DNA of 64,000 bases from Oceanithermus desulfurans (GCF_014201675.1 NZ_JACHEZ010000009.1:49207-113206); one strand, 5' to 3'; positions 54,242 to 63,493 are shown, counted from the stretch's first letter. Program-made: numbers and translations. Notes: generated by a model from the letters alone, not told the origin.

Positions 54242-54715
54242 TCACGCGGTGCGTTTTTCTTCGTGGGCCATCTTGGCCCGGCAGGCGGGGCAGACCCCGT
54301 GGAACTCGAGGTGCACGTCGCTCACGCTCCAGGCCGCGACCTCGTCTTCCTCTTCTTCGAAGAGCGCCGTGGGGCGCAGCCGCTCGAGCGGCCCCGCGAC
54401 CCCCACGTCGACCATGCGCCCGCAGATCTTGCAGACCAGGTGGTGGTGGGGCTCGGTGTTGACGTCGTAGCGGGTGTGCCCGTCCGGGCCCACGAAGCGG
54501 GAGATCAGGCCCGCCTCGGCCAGCTTGGCCAGGTTCTGGTAGAGGGTCGCGATCGAGAGCGGCTTGCCGCGCTCGCGCAGCGCCTCCAGCATCTCCTCGG
54601 GGGTGTAATGTTCGTGGGTTTCGTGCAGGAGCTCGAGGATGCGGCAACGCGCCTCGGTGGCCCGAAGGTGCCTCTGCTCGATGAGTTGGGTCAACTGCTC
54701 GCGGTTACAGGCCAT
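54242..54715 (-). CDS. perR: Fur-family regulator, probably PerR
   Basis: 157 residues from the ATG at 54715 (GGAAG upstream; an ATG at 54727 is less likely). Winged HTH (TEARCRILELLHETHEHYTPEEM, SIATLYQNLAKLAEAGL) and dimer domain with two CxxC structural zinc pairs (CKICGR, CPACRA). RYDVNTEPHHHLVC carries Asp where PerR proteins have D85, and the following His residues; this favours PerR (peroxide sensing) over Fur. It shares an operon with the ferritin-like gene just upstream, whose promoter carries the box, so it likely controls itself. Confidence 0.8.
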   Translation of the reverse strand: MACNREQLTQLIEQRHLRATEARCRILELLHETHEHYTPEEMLEALRERGKPLSIATLYQNLAKLAEAGLISRFVGPDGHTRYDVNTEPHHHLVCKICGRMVDVGVAGPLERLRPTALFEEEEDEVAAWSVSDVHLEFHGVCPACRAKMAHEEKRTA

Positions 54716-54778
54716 AAACACTTCCATTATGACAAAACAGGGGCCCCACAATGGAAGCCCCCTTTCTTTTCACGGCCC

Positions 54779-55207
54779 TTACTCCGGGAAACCTTCGAGC
54801 AGCTTGGCCACCTCTTCCTTGTGGTGGGTCTCGTCCACGATCATGTCGTGCAGCTGCGCCACCAGGGCCAGCTCGCCGGCCTCCTCGGCCTGGGCCATGC
54901 GGCGGGTGTAGCGCTCGATCGTCTCGGTTTCGGCGGCGAGCACCGCCTCCAGCATCGCGCGCGGGGTCGTGGCCCCCGCCACCGGGGCCGGCTCGGCCGT
55001 GGGCACCCCGCCGAGGGCCGAGATCTTGTCGGCCAGCACCTGGGCGTGCTTCAACTCGTCGGCCGCCTCCGCAAGGAAGAAGTCGCGCAGCGCGGGGCGG
55101 AAGGGGCCCGCCACCTCGGCGGCGTAGACCGTGTAGGCGATTACGGCTTGGTACTCGTGGGCCAGGTCCTGGTTGAGTCCGTCGATCAGTTCTTGCTTCG
55201 TGGTCAT
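54779..55207 (-). CDS. Ferritin-like di-iron protein
   Basis: 142 residues, a four-helix bundle. Iron-site residues are in LNQDLAHEYQAVIAYTVYAA (Glu), EAADELKHAQVL (Glu, His), ETETIERYTRR (Glu), and DETHHKEEVAKL (Glu, His). Bacterioferritin/Dps-related or rubrerythrin-like; iron or peroxide detoxification role is likely, supported by control with PerR. The ATG at 55207 has GAGGTG 8 bp upstream. Operon with perR. Confidence 0.85.
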   Translation of the reverse strand: MTTKQELIDGLNQDLAHEYQAVIAYTVYAAEVAGPFRPALRDFFLAEAADELKHAQVLADKISALGGVPTAEPAPVAGATTPRAMLEAVLAAETETIERYTRRMAQAEEAGELALVAQLHDMIVDETHHKEEVAKLLEGFPE

Positions 55208-55221
55208 CCTCATCACCTCGA

Positions 55222-55255
55222 ATATAATCATAACGGTTATGCCTATGTTTTGCAA
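55222..55255 (-). promoter_or_regulatory. PerR-type box within a strong promoter (ferritin-perR operon)
   Basis: Minus strand TTGCAA (-35, 55250-55255), 17 bp, TATGAT (-10, 55227-55232). The inverted repeat around CATAAC/GTTATG fills the spacer and -10, so a bound repressor would block RNA polymerase. Confidence 0.7.
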
Positions 55256-55299
55256 CCCCCGGGCCCCCTCGTCCGAGGCCGGCTCTCCCGATCCACCCG

Positions 55300-55479
55300 T
55301 CAGGGGCCGTCCGCGGCCTCCGGGTCGCGCTCCACCGCGCTGCGCCTGCGCAGGTGCTCGACCAGCCGTTCGAGGTTGGGGAAGTAGCGCACGCCCTCCG
55401 AGGTTTCCCGAACCTCGATGCGCACGCCCTCCTCGTCGCGCCACAACCTGAGCACGAAGACCTGCACGCGCCGTTCCAT
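55300..55479 (-). CDS. Small protein of unknown function
   Basis: 59 residues: MERRVQVFVLRLWRDEEGVR, then RETSEGVRYFPNLERLVEHLRRR. Start at ATG 55479 with GGGAGG upstream. A beta-strand then amphipathic helix; no family recognised. It lies 34 bp after the SARP-like regulator on the same strand. Confidence 0.7.
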   Translation of the reverse strand: MERRVQVFVLRLWRDEEGVRIEVRETSEGVRYFPNLERLVEHLRRRSAVERDPEAADGP

Positions 55480-55513
55480 ACCGCCTCCCGAACCCAGGCT
55501 GGCACGCCGGGCG

Positions 55514-58180
55514 TTACCGCAGCGTTTCAGGTCGCCGTGGGGGCTCGAGCCGCAGGCGCCGCAGGTCGCCGCGCTCGAGGCGGAACCCCCGCCGCTGGGC
55601 CTCGGCGGTCAGCTCGCGCACGCGCTCCTCGTCGCCGAGCGCGCGGTAGAGACCCACGGCGGTGTCGAGGGCCATGAAGACGATGGTGCGGAAATCCGCC
55701 TTACGCGCCAGCTCCAGCGCCCGCTCGGCGGCCGCGGCGGCTGCGGCGGCGTCGCCCCACCACCAGGCGATCAGCGCCCGGGTGCGCTGCACCGTGGCCA
55801 GCCCCGCGAGGTCGTCGGCGGCCCCGAAGTGGGCCTCGGCCCGGGCGCACCAGCCCTCCGCCTCCTCGAGCTCGCCCCCCTTGATGCAGCACAGCGCCAG
55901 CGTGGTGAACGGCCAACCCCACATGTACCAGCTCTCGTCGGTGAGCGCGAGGGCGCGGCGGCAGAGGCGGGCCACCTCGGGGTAGGTGTCGGGGTCGCGG
56001 AAGAAGAGGGCCTGGGCCAGAGCGTAGGTCGCCATCGCCTCCTGGTCGGGCGTCAACCCGCCCTCCGCGAGCAGCCGCCGGCCCAGCCGCACCGCCCGGT
56101 CGAGGTCGAGACGGCGGAAGTTGAGGTCCACCCGACCGACCCGGACGTTCTTGAGGGTGTAGTCGTCGCCGAGCTCGCGCGCCGCCTCCTCGGTCAGGTC
56201 GAGCTCGCGTTCCAACCGCGGCCAGTCGCCGGTGGCCACGCCGATGCGGTAGCGGGTGATCAGCGTCTGGGCGATCAGGCGGGCGCGCGCCTTCCCCTGC
56301 GAGAGCTCGAAGGCGCGGTGGAACTGCTCGAAGGCCTCCAGGTAGGCGAAGCCTCGGATCGCCCCCGCGGCCGCTTCCAGCCGCAGCGGCACCGCCCGCT
56401 CGGGCATCCCCGCCTGCTCGTAGTGGGCCGCCACCAGACCGGGCGCGGCCCGGTCCTTGATCTGCTCGGCCACCTGGGCGTGCAGCGCCCGCACCGTCTC
56501 GGGGTCGAGGTCGCGCAGGGTGGCCTCGCGCACCAGGTCGTGGGCGAGCCGGCCGCGGCGGAACAGGCCCTGGTACTCGAGGACGTCGGCCGCCTCGGCC
56601 ACCTCCAGCGGCGCCAGCCCCATCACCGTGCCCGCGAGCTGCGGGGAGTAGGCCTCGCCCGCCACCGCCGCCAGCCGCAAGAGGCTGCGCGCCCGCGCCG
56701 GAACCGCGCCGATGCGCTGCCGCAGCAGTGCGTACAGGCGGTCGCTTAGCGCAGGGCCGGCCCCCTCGGGCGGCTCCCGCCCCCGGGCCCGCCACGACTC
56801 GGAGAGCTGCACGATGAAGAAGGGGTTGCCACCGGTGAAGCGGTGCACCGCCCGCACCCAGGCGTCCTCGGGTTTCGCGCCGTCGCCGAACATGCGGGCG
56901 ACGGCGTCGAGCGGTAGCGGCTCGAGCTCGACGAGCTCCGCCCCCTGCCGCTCCACCAGCGACTGGATCCAGGCCTGCGCCCGGGGGCTGAGGGTGCCGC
57001 TGCGGTAGGCCACGGCCAGGGGGCGCATCAGCCCCAGCGAGCGCAGCTGCATCAACAGCTCCAGGCTGCCCTCGTCGAAGAACTGCAGGTCGTCGACCGC
57101 CCAGAACCAGTCCACGTCGTCGAAGGGAGCGAGCAGCTCGCCGATCGCGGCCAGGAAGCGCTGCGGCGAGGGTGCCGAGGGCGGCTCGCCCAGCTCGGGC
57201 AGCACCCGCGCCAGCTCCTGCCGCGCCCAGTCCGGCAGCGGGTCGCGCTGCTCCAGCACCACCCGCAGGCCGCGCGCCGCCGTGGCCAGCGGAACCGCGT
57301 GGTCCTCGGGCCGCCCCCGCAGCAGCAGCGGCCGCCGCCCCAGGGAGCGCGCGAACTCGTGCAGCAGGCGCGTCTTCCCGATCCCCGGCTCGCCCAGCAG
57401 GACCACGTGCCGCCCCTCGCGCCAGGCCTGCCCCATGCGCTCGAGCTCGCGCTCGCGGCCGGCCAGCGGGGCGCGCTTCCAGCGGCGCACCTGCACCTTG
57501 CCGGTACGCAGCTCCTCGGCCAAGCGGCGCGTCTCCTGCACCGGGGGCAGCTGCAGCTCCCGCTCCAGGAAGGCGGCGTACTCCTCGTAGAACTCCAGCG
57601 CCTTGCGCACCTCGCCCAGCTGCGCGTAGAGGCGCATGACGGCCCGGCAGGACGCCTCGCGCAGGGGGTCGCGCTCGAGCACCCGCCGCTGCAGCGCCAG
57701 CGCCGCCCGGGGCTCGCGGCCCGCCAGCCGCTCCGCCTGGGCCACCAAGGCGTCGACGTAGCGCTCCTCGAGGCGCTCGCGTACGATCAGCAGCCAGTCC
57801 TCGAACGCCGACGGCACGTCGGCGGCCGTGCCCTCGAGCAGGCGGCCGCGGTAAAGCTCCAGCGCCCGGGCGTAGTCGGCCCGCTCGAGGGCCTCTTCGA
57901 AGGCCTGCACGTCGGCGGCGGCCCCCAGCGCGAGCTGCGAGCCGCGGCGCACGACCAGCCCCGGGAAGCGCTGCTCGAGCCGGTGCAGCTCCACGCGCAG
58001 GTTGCGCATGGCGTGCTCGTTGCCCCAAAGCAACTCGGCCAGCAGGGTGCGCTCGCTGGGACCCTCGACCGCCAGGTAGGCCAGGATCGCGGGCCGCCGG
58101 CGCCCCGCCAGCGGCACCCAGCCACCGCCCACGCGCACCTCCGGCGGCCCCAGCAAGCGTACTTCGCCCGGTTGGCTCAC
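55514..58180 (-). CDS. SARP/BTAD-type regulator with AAA and TPR domains
   Basis: 888 residues. An N-terminal DNA-binding/OmpR-like winged domain (VRLLGPPEVRVGGGWVPLAG, ELLWGNEHAMRNLRVELHRL, ~1-90), a BTAD helix bundle (~95-240), an AAA ATPase with Walker A GEPGIGKTRLL (~265) and Walker B WFWAVDDLQFF, then TPR-like helices to the end. This is the AfsR/LuxR-ATPase (STAND) architecture, in which ATP-driven assembly activates transcription. The start is a GTG with AAGG; TAGAAT lies 8 bp upstream. No signal-specific domain or target is evident; the small gene at 55300 is downstream. Confidence 0.85.
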   Translation of the reverse strand: MSQPGEVRLLGPPEVRVGGGWVPLAGRRRPAILAYLAVEGPSERTLLAELLWGNEHAMRNLRVELHRLEQRFPGLVVRRGSQLALGAAADVQAFEEALERADYARALELYRGRLLEGTAADVPSAFEDWLLIVRERLEERYVDALVAQAERLAGREPRAALALQRRVLERDPLREASCRAVMRLYAQLGEVRKALEFYEEYAAFLERELQLPPVQETRRLAEELRTGKVQVRRWKRAPLAGRERELERMGQAWREGRHVVLLGEPGIGKTRLLHEFARSLGRRPLLLRGRPEDHAVPLATAARGLRVVLEQRDPLPDWARQELARVLPELGEPPSAPSPQRFLAAIGELLAPFDDVDWFWAVDDLQFFDEGSLELLMQLRSLGLMRPLAVAYRSGTLSPRAQAWIQSLVERQGAELVELEPLPLDAVARMFGDGAKPEDAWVRAVHRFTGGNPFFIVQLSESWRARGREPPEGAGPALSDRLYALLRQRIGAVPARARSLLRLAAVAGEAYSPQLAGTVMGLAPLEVAEAADVLEYQGLFRRGRLAHDLVREATLRDLDPETVRALHAQVAEQIKDRAAPGLVAAHYEQAGMPERAVPLRLEAAAGAIRGFAYLEAFEQFHRAFELSQGKARARLIAQTLITRYRIGVATGDWPRLERELDLTEEAARELGDDYTLKNVRVGRVDLNFRRLDLDRAVRLGRRLLAEGGLTPDQEAMATYALAQALFFRDPDTYPEVARLCRRALALTDESWYMWGWPFTTLALCCIKGGELEEAEGWCARAEAHFGAADDLAGLATVQRTRALIAWWWGDAAAAAAAAERALELARKADFRTIVFMALDTAVGLYRALGDEERVRELTAEAQRRGFRLERGDLRRLRLEPPRRPETLR

Positions 58181-58236
58181 CTTGCCTGATTCTACGGACG
58201 CGGCCCCGCCCGGGTCAAACGTCCCTTGTTCCGCTT

Positions 58237-58695
58237 CTAGCGCAGGGAAACGCCCAGGCGGAACCCCAGGTAGGGCCGGGTCGCGAGCGGCGTGAACCAG
58301 AAGCGCTGACCCAGCTGCATCTCCGCGAACAGCCCCACGCTCTTCATCGCGGTGAAGTAGGCCTCGAGCCCCAGCATCGCGTGCCCGTTCACCTCGGGGT
58401 CGGCCCTGAGCAGGCTAGCCGTCGCCCCCGCCCCCGCGTAGTAGGCAAGGTCGACCGCCTCGCCGCCGTCGGAGTAGAGCGTGCCCGCGGCCAGCACCAG
58501 GTCCAGCGAGACGGCCACCGAGTAGCGCGTGGGGTCGGCCCGCCCGGGCGCCAGGCCCACGCTCATGCGCCACCCCTCGGGGGTCACGAACTGGATGCCG
58601 AAGACCTCGGGCCGGCCTCCGTACAGCCCCGCGCCGCCAACGGCCCCGGCTCCGCCGGCAACGGCCAGCAACAGCACCCAAACGATACGTCGCAT
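58237..58695 (-). CDS. Exported protein, likely outer-membrane barrel
   Basis: 152 residues: a signal peptide (IVWVLLLAVAGGAGAVGG), then alternating strands (FGIQFVTPEGWRMSVGLAPG, YSVAVSLDLVLAAGTLYSDG, HAMLGLEAYFTAMKSVGLFAE, RPYLGFRLGVSL). An aromatic-ended C-terminus near TRPYLGFRLGVSLR fits a small beta barrel. Function unknown. Alone on its strand, divergent from the box-controlled operon. Confidence 0.65.
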   Translation of the reverse strand: MRRIVWVLLLAVAGGAGAVGGAGLYGGRPEVFGIQFVTPEGWRMSVGLAPGRADPTRYSVAVSLDLVLAAGTLYSDGGEAVDLAYYAGAGATASLLRADPEVNGHAMLGLEAYFTAMKSVGLFAEMQLGQRFWFTPLATRPYLGFRLGVSLR

Positions 58696-58818
58696 ACGGT
58701 CTCTTTTCCAATCCAGTGTAAAACGTCCGCATCGCCTTACAGGTGAGATACCCCGCAAAGGTACGCGCCGGTTCGCGGCGGCAGCGGCCGTTCGGCCCGT
58801 CGCCATCGGCATCGCGGC

Positions 58819-58852
58819 TTGTGACGGTGTTGTGACCTTGGCTGTCTACCTT
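58819..58852 (+). promoter_or_regulatory. PhoB/OmpR-type direct-repeat box and -10, site 2
   Basis: TTGTGAC (58819-58825), 4 bp, TTGTGAC (58830-58836), 10 bp, then TACCTT (58847-58852). Same geometry as 39056-39089. Confidence 0.65.
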
Positions 58853-58874
58853 GACGAATGAGGGGGTGAGAACG

Positions 58875-59024
58875 ATGCGTAGTAGGTCGCTGATCTGGCT
58901 GGCCCTGGCGATCGTGCTCGCCGCCTGCGGCGGGCCGACGACGAGCAAGGGGTGCCCGCAACCCGCCGAGTTCGACCATCCGAGCTGCGTCTTCGACGAC
59001 CCCGGCACCGTCTTCGGGCCCTGA
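58875..59024 (+). CDS. Small lipoprotein
   Basis: 49 residues from the ATG at 58875 with GGGGGTGAG upstream. Signal ends in a lipobox (AIVLAAC). The mature part is ~32 residues with two more Cys (KGCPQP, HPSCVF). Missed by length filters but has a good RBS, stop and regulatory box. First gene of a probable two-gene operon. Confidence 0.7.
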   Translation: MRSRSLIWLALAIVLAACGGPTTSKGCPQPAEFDHPSCVFDDPGTVFGP

Positions 59025-59056
59025 ACCCGCATGGGCGAACAACGGGGAGGTGAAGC

Positions 59057-59572
59057 ATGAAGCAGCTGAAGTACGTATTTCTCGGAGCCTTCATCGTGCT
59101 CCTCGGCCTTTGGGCCGTGGCGCTTACCGTTCCCCACACCTTCCGGGAGGGGGACGTGATCAGCTCAGCCAAGATCAACGAGGACTTCCAAACCCTGGCC
59201 GACGCGGTAACCGTGCTGGAAGCCAAGCTCTCGGCGGTACAGGCGGCGCAGAAGGCGCTGCCCTCGAACGCCGGCGTGCTCGCCTACGCTTACGTCGACA
59301 ACAACGCTCCGGCGAATAACCTCTACTACGCCTTTAACTCCACGGGTGGCAACGTCAGCGTAACCTACGAAGCCACCGGAACGTACCGGGTCACCTTCGA
59401 GAACCTCGATCTGAGCCAGGTTAGCCTGATGCTCGCTGTCGTCGACTCGACCAAGCCCCAGATCTGCACCAACAGTCCTATCGCGAGCAGCACCGACACC
59501 GTCACGATCAACTGCTTCAACTACGACGGCACCGCAACGGACACGGCCTTCTACATCACCATCGTGCGCTGA
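59057..59572 (+). CDS. Exported protein with a coiled stalk
   Basis: 171 residues. An N-terminal membrane/signal segment (YVFLGAFIVLLGLWAVAL), then FREGDVISSAKINEDFQTLAD with a short coiled coil (~residues 40-70), then a beta-rich head (GVLAYAYVDNNAPANNLYYA ... ITIVR). This layout (GDVISAxxxNxxF stalk plus a beta domain) occurs in many surface proteins, some tail-fibre-like. Follows the small lipoprotein after 32 bp with GGGGAGG as RBS; shares its TTGTGAC-controlled promoter. Role unknown. Confidence 0.7.
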   Translation: MKQLKYVFLGAFIVLLGLWAVALTVPHTFREGDVISSAKINEDFQTLADAVTVLEAKLSAVQAAQKALPSNAGVLAYAYVDNNAPANNLYYAFNSTGGNVSVTYEATGTYRVTFENLDLSQVSLMLAVVDSTKPQICTNSPIASSTDTVTINCFNYDGTATDTAFYITIVR

Positions 59573-59584
59573 CGCGGCGCCGCA

Positions 59585-59617
59585 CCGGCCCCCGCGGACC
59601 CGGTCCGCGGGGGCCGG
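59585..59617. terminator. Bidirectional terminator, 16-bp stem
   Basis: CCGGCCCCCGCGGACC paired with its complement across one base; lies between convergent genes, 13 bp after the stop at 59572. Confidence 0.8.
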
Positions 59618-59620
59618 CGA

Positions 59621-60901
59621 TCACACCATACGCGCCCGCCAGTACCCCCACGCCAGCGTAAGAGCGCGCACCGCGTTGATCAGGATCATCCCCCACCACA
59701 CCCCTGCGAGCCCCCAGCCCATGGGCACGACGAGCAGCATCTCCACCGCGCCCGCGCCGGCGGCCAGCAGCATGGCCGCGGCAAGGAAGCGGAAGCGCTC
59801 GGCGGCCATGAAGATACCGTCCCAAACGAAGACCAGGGCGTTGAGGGGCTGCGGCGCCCAAAGCAGCACCCAGACGCCCCCCACCGCGGCCAGCACCTCG
59901 GCGTCGTCGGTGAAGACGCGCGGGATCCAGGGCCGGCCCAGCGCCAGCAGCGCCGCGATCAGCACGCCCACCGCCAGCCCCCAGGCGAGCAGGCGGTCGG
60001 CCACCGCGCGCACCCGCGCCGGGTCCTCGCCACGGTAGCGCGCCACCAGCGCCTGGGCGGCGATGGCCAGCGCGTCCACCGACATGGCGATGAAGAGCCA
60101 AACCTGCCAGGCCACCTGGTGCGCCGCCACGGCCACCGTACCCACGCGCGCGGCCACCGCCGCCGCCAGGGTGATCGCCCCCACCAGGCTGAGGGTGCGC
60201 ACCAGCATCTCGCCGCCCACCTTCAGGAAGGGCCGCAGCGGGGCCGCGCCCGGCCAGGGCCGCACCGCCCCCAGGCGCTTGAGGTTCAGGTAGAACCAGA
60301 CCGCGCCGGCGCTCTGGGCCAGCACGCTGGCCAGCGCCGCGCCCAAAAGGCCCATGCCCAGCGGAAAGATGAACAGATAGTCGAGCACCACGTTGGCGGC
60401 GTTGACCCAGAAGGTGACCCAGAAGGGCGTGCGGGTGTCCTGGAGGCCGCGGTAGATGCCGTGGGCGGCCATCAGCCACAGAATCGCGAGCCCCGCCAGC
60501 GCCCGCAGCCGCAGGTAGCCGAGCGCCAGCGGCTGGACCGCGCCCCCTGCGCCCATCAGCCGCACCAGCCAGGGGGCCAGCAGCTCGAGCACCGCCGTGG
60601 CCAGCAGCCCCAGCAGCAGCGCCAGCCACAGCGCGTGCCCCGCCTGCTCCATCGCCGCGCCCCTGCCGTCCGCGCCCAGCGAGCGCGCCACCCGCGGGGT
60701 GGTGGCGTAGGAGAGGAAGTTGAAGACGACGAAAAAGAGGCTCAAGAGCGCGGTGGTGATCCCCAGCGCCGCCAGCGGCTCGGCCCCCAACCGCCCCACG
60801 AAGGCGGTGTCCGTCATGCTCACCAGCGGCTCGACGGCCAGCGCCCCCAGCGCCGGCAGCGCCAGCCGCACGATCTCGCGGTCGAGCTCGCCCAGCCGCA
60901 T
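59621..60901 (-). CDS. MATE-family efflux transporter
   Basis: About 426 residues from the ATG at 60901 (ATGA overlap with the upstream gene). Twelve helices; N-terminal LALPALGALAVEPLVSMTDTAFVGRLGAEPLAALG and central RGLQDTRTPFWVTFWVNAANVVLDY are the MATE hallmarks; the two halves repeat the pattern (VGGEMLVRTLSLVGAITLAA). Exports cationic drugs or metabolites, driven by proton or sodium. It is the last gene of the ispE-unknown-MATE operon. Confidence 0.9.
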   Translation of the reverse strand: MRLGELDREIVRLALPALGALAVEPLVSMTDTAFVGRLGAEPLAALGITTALLSLFFVVFNFLSYATTPRVARSLGADGRGAAMEQAGHALWLALLLGLLATAVLELLAPWLVRLMGAGGAVQPLALGYLRLRALAGLAILWLMAAHGIYRGLQDTRTPFWVTFWVNAANVVLDYLFIFPLGMGLLGAALASVLAQSAGAVWFYLNLKRLGAVRPWPGAAPLRPFLKVGGEMLVRTLSLVGAITLAAAVAARVGTVAVAAHQVAWQVWLFIAMSVDALAIAAQALVARYRGEDPARVRAVADRLLAWGLAVGVLIAALLALGRPWIPRVFTDDAEVLAAVGGVWVLLWAPQPLNALVFVWDGIFMAAERFRFLAAAMLLAAGAGAVEMLLVVPMGWGLAGVWWGMILINAVRALTLAWGYWRARMV

Positions 60902-61296
60902 CAGGGACCCTCCACTTCCAGCTCGCGGACCCCCGGGCTCTGGCGCAAAAAGCTCTCTACGGCGTCCGCCAGACGCTCGAAGCTCTCCCGCCAGACGGCC
61001 GCGGCCAGCAGGCCGCCGAGACCGCGCCGCGTCTTGAGAAACACCACGAAGCGGCCGGGTTCGCCGCTGACCGCGCCGCACCCCATCCAGAATCGGCGCC
61101 CCTCGAAGACGAGCTCCAGCCGCCAGCCCCAGTCTTCGGGAACGGGCCGGTTCACCTTTACCCCGAGGTCCGCCAGCCCGCGGGCCAGAAACTCCGCCAG
61201 CCCGCGCCCTCCCAGACCGGGGTTGACCAGCTCCACCTCGTCGGGTGCGGGCGCGAACGCGTCCGACGCGAACGACCAGACGCGCTCGAGGCTCAA
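60901..61296 (-). CDS. Protein of unknown function between ispE and MATE gene
   Basis: 131 residues. A beta-rich start (VWSFASDAFAPAPDEVELVNPG), a central KVNRPVPEDWGWRLELVFEGRRFWMGCG, and RRGLGGLLAAAVWRESFERLADAVESFL helix at the end. No family recognised. Overlaps both neighbours by 4 bp (ATGA), so strictly cotranslated. Confidence 0.7.
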   Translation of the reverse strand: MSLERVWSFASDAFAPAPDEVELVNPGLGGRGLAEFLARGLADLGVKVNRPVPEDWGWRLELVFEGRRFWMGCGAVSGEPGRFVVFLKTRRGLGGLLAAAVWRESFERLADAVESFLRQSPGVRELEVEGP

Positions 61297-62171
61297 GCCC
61301 CCTCCCCCGGCGTCAGCGAGGCCGCCCGCACCCAGAACCCCGGGTAGCGCCGCGCCAGCGCGTCCGCGTAGCGCTCGGCCTTCTCCCGGCTTTCCACGGG
61401 GGCGAAGAGGGTGCTGCCGCTGCCGCTCATCAACGCGCCCGCGAGCCCGTGCTCCTCGAGCAAGCGCTTCAGGTCGGCGAGCGGCGGGTAGGCGAAGAAG
61501 ACCGCCCGTTCCAGGTCGTTGCGCCAGGGCGGCGGCGCGCCCCGGCGCAGTGCGTCCAAAATGCCGGCCACGTCCAGGTCGCCGCCGAAGTCGCCCGGCA
61601 CCAGCGCGGCGTAGGCCGCGGCCGTGGGTACTTCGAAGGGCGGCCTCACCAGAACGAAGTGGGCTTCCAGCGGCTCCAAGAACGTAAGCTCCTCGCCCAC
61701 GCCCCGCCCCTCGGCCAGGCCGCCGCGCAGCAGAAAGGGCACGTCCGCCCCCAATTCCCGCGCCAGCGCCAGAAGGTCGACTTCCGCAGGATAGATCTTC
61801 CTAAGCCCCCGCAGCACCGCCGCGGCGTCGGCCGAGCCCCCGCCCAGGCCCGCCCCCGCGGGCACACGTTTGACGAGCTCGACCGCCACGCCGCCCGGAG
61901 CGCCCGCGGCAGCCAGGTAGGCCTCGGCCGCCCGCCAGGCCAGGTTCTCGGGGCCCTGCGGCGCTTCGAACTCGCCGCCCACGGTCAGCGTCACGCCGCG
62001 GCTCTCGGGTCGGAGCCGTACCTCGTCGCAAACGTCCACCGTCGCAAAGAGCGTGTGCAGCTCGTGGTACCCGTCCGGCCGGCGGCCGCGCACCGCAAGG
62101 CCCAGGTTCAGCTTGGCGCAGGCGCGCTCGAGGATTCCGTCCACGCCTTTCAGTATGTCACCCGCTCGCAT
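61293..62171 (-). CDS. ispE: 4-diphosphocytidyl-2-C-methylerythritol kinase
   Basis: GHMP kinase family: [24 protein letters not shown], the ATP loop [17 protein letters not shown], and C-terminal [17 protein letters not shown]. Adds phosphate to CDP-methylerythritol in the non-mevalonate isoprenoid route. The ATG at 62171 gives 292 residues; a GTG at 62144 with CATACT 7 bp upstream (near-leaderless) gives a length closer to the family's usual N-terminus and may be the true start. Divergent from the deiodinase-like gene. Head of the operon. Confidence 0.93.
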   Translation of the reverse strand: MRAGDILKGVDGILERACAKLNLGLAVRGRRPDGYHELHTLFATVDVCDEVRLRPESRGVTLTVGGEFEAPQGPENLAWRAAEAYLAAAGAPGGVAVELVKRVPAGAGLGGGSADAAAVLRGLRKIYPAEVDLLALARELGADVPFLLRGGLAEGRGVGEELTFLEPLEAHFVLVRPPFEVPTAAAYAALVPGDFGGDLDVAGILDALRRGAPPPWRNDLERAVFFAYPPLADLKRLLEEHGLAGALMSGSGSTLFAPVESREKAERYADALARRYPGFWVRAASLTPGEGA

Positions 62172-62218
62172 GTGACGCCGGTCCACACCGCGCCGGTGGG
62201 CTCTGCTTTAATAAGGCC

Positions 62219-62881
62219 ATGCCCGCCCGCTTCCAGCCGCTGGCCTACGCCCCGCCCGAACCCGGAGAAATGCTTCGGCGCGTCCGCGCCTTCTACGAAC
62301 GGATGCGCACCCGCCGCAGCGTGCGCGACTTCTCCGACCGCCCCGTCCCCCGCGAGGTCATCGAGCTGGCCATCCGCACCGCCGCCAGCGCCCCATCGGG
62401 CGCCAACCAGCAGCCCTGGTTCTTCGTCGCCGTATCCGACCCCGCCACCAAGCGCAAGATCCGCCTCGCCGCCGAAGAAGAGGAGCGCAGGTTCTACTCG
62501 GGACGCGCTCCCGGGGAATGGCTCGCCGCCCTCGATCACCTGGGCACCGGCCCCGAAAAGCCCTTCCTGGAAACCGCGCCGTGGCTCATCGCCGTCTTCG
62601 CCCAGGCCTACGGGGTGGACGAACGGGGGCGGCGCGTCAAGCACTACTACGTGCAGGAATCCGTGGGCATCGCCTCGGGCTTCCTGATCGCGGCCCTCCA
62701 CTCCGCGGGGCTCGCCACCCTTACCCACACCCCCAGCCCCATGAACTTCCTGCGCGAAATTCTCGGCCGCCCCGCCAACGAACGCCCGGTCATGCTCGTC
62801 GTCACCGGCTACCCCGCAGGGGACGCGCAGGTGCCCGTGATCAGCAAGAAGGCCTTCGATGAAACCGCCCGCATCGTCTGA
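62219..62881 (+). CDS. Nitroreductase-fold flavoprotein of the iodotyrosine deiodinase type
   Basis: 220 residues. FMN phosphate-binding [27 protein letters not shown], and the C-terminal [21 protein letters not shown] match the IYD branch. The IYD active-site lid is intact: Glu in [13 protein letters not shown], Tyr in the same loop, and Lys in GPEKPFLE; these bind the amino-acid part of halotyrosines. It may reductively remove halogens from tyrosine derivatives. The ATG at 62219 is leaderless (TTTAAT 6 bp before). Overlaps the next gene by 23 bp. Confidence 0.8.
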   Translation: MPARFQPLAYAPPEPGEMLRRVRAFYERMRTRRSVRDFSDRPVPREVIELAIRTAASAPSGANQQPWFFVAVSDPATKRKIRLAAEEEERRFYSGRAPGEWLAALDHLGTGPEKPFLETAPWLIAVFAQAYGVDERGRRVKHYYVQESVGIASGFLIAALHSAGLATLTHTPSPMNFLREILGRPANERPVMLVVTGYPAGDAQVPVISKKAFDETARIV

Positions 62882-63248
62882 ACCCTTCCTGCCCGAGCGC
62901 CTCGACCTTGGCATCGGCAGCGTGGACGGCTACCGCGTCTTCTGGGACGACGTCGCGCTCGTCTGGCAGCGCACCAGCGCCGCCGGCGACGCACTTGAGG
63001 AGACCCGGCTCCAACCCGACGAGGCCGCCTGGCGCACCTTCTGGCGCGCGCTGGACGAACTGGACGTCTGGAGCTGGGAGTCCTACTACGAACCCGACTA
63101 CCCCACCTGCGGCGGCACCCAGTGGGCCGTCTGGATCGAGCGCGCCGGCCGCACCCTCAAGGCCTCGGGCCGCGACGCCTGGCCGCCCGGATTCGAGCGC
63201 TACCTGGCGGCGGTGCGCGCCCTTGCCGGCGAACGACCGTTCGGGTGA
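62859..63248 (+). CDS. Protein of unknown function
   Basis: 129 residues: [79 protein letters not shown]. Trp/Tyr-rich beta sheet with a final helix. No known family. Cotranslated with the deiodinase-like enzyme through a 23-bp overlap. Confidence 0.7.
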   Translation: MKPPASSEPFLPERLDLGIGSVDGYRVFWDDVALVWQRTSAAGDALEETRLQPDEAAWRTFWRALDELDVWSWESYYEPDYPTCGGTQWAVWIERAGRTLKASGRDAWPPGFERYLAAVRALAGERPFG

Positions 63249-63474
63249 GCGCAAGGCCCCGGCACGGACACCCGCTGCCGCTCGGGGAGCTCGACACCTT
63301 ACCCTCCCGCTCGCGTCCCGCCCCCGCGTCGACGAACCCGCTCCGCGTCGCCTGCGCATCCCGGCCTTCATGGCGCGGCACGAACAGGTCATGCAACCTG
63401 GGAGGTCCGGAACCTCGCCGCGCGCGCCTCGCCTCCCCGCCCTTCCGTACGAGCGGGCCATGTGGCCCGCGGGA

Positions 63475-63493
63475 TCCCGGATCAAGTCCGGGA
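63475..63493. repeat. TCCCGGA-TCAAG-TCCGGGA palindrome
   Basis: 7-bp arms with a 5-base loop, a common intergenic-repeat form; preceded by GGGA. Confidence 0.55.
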
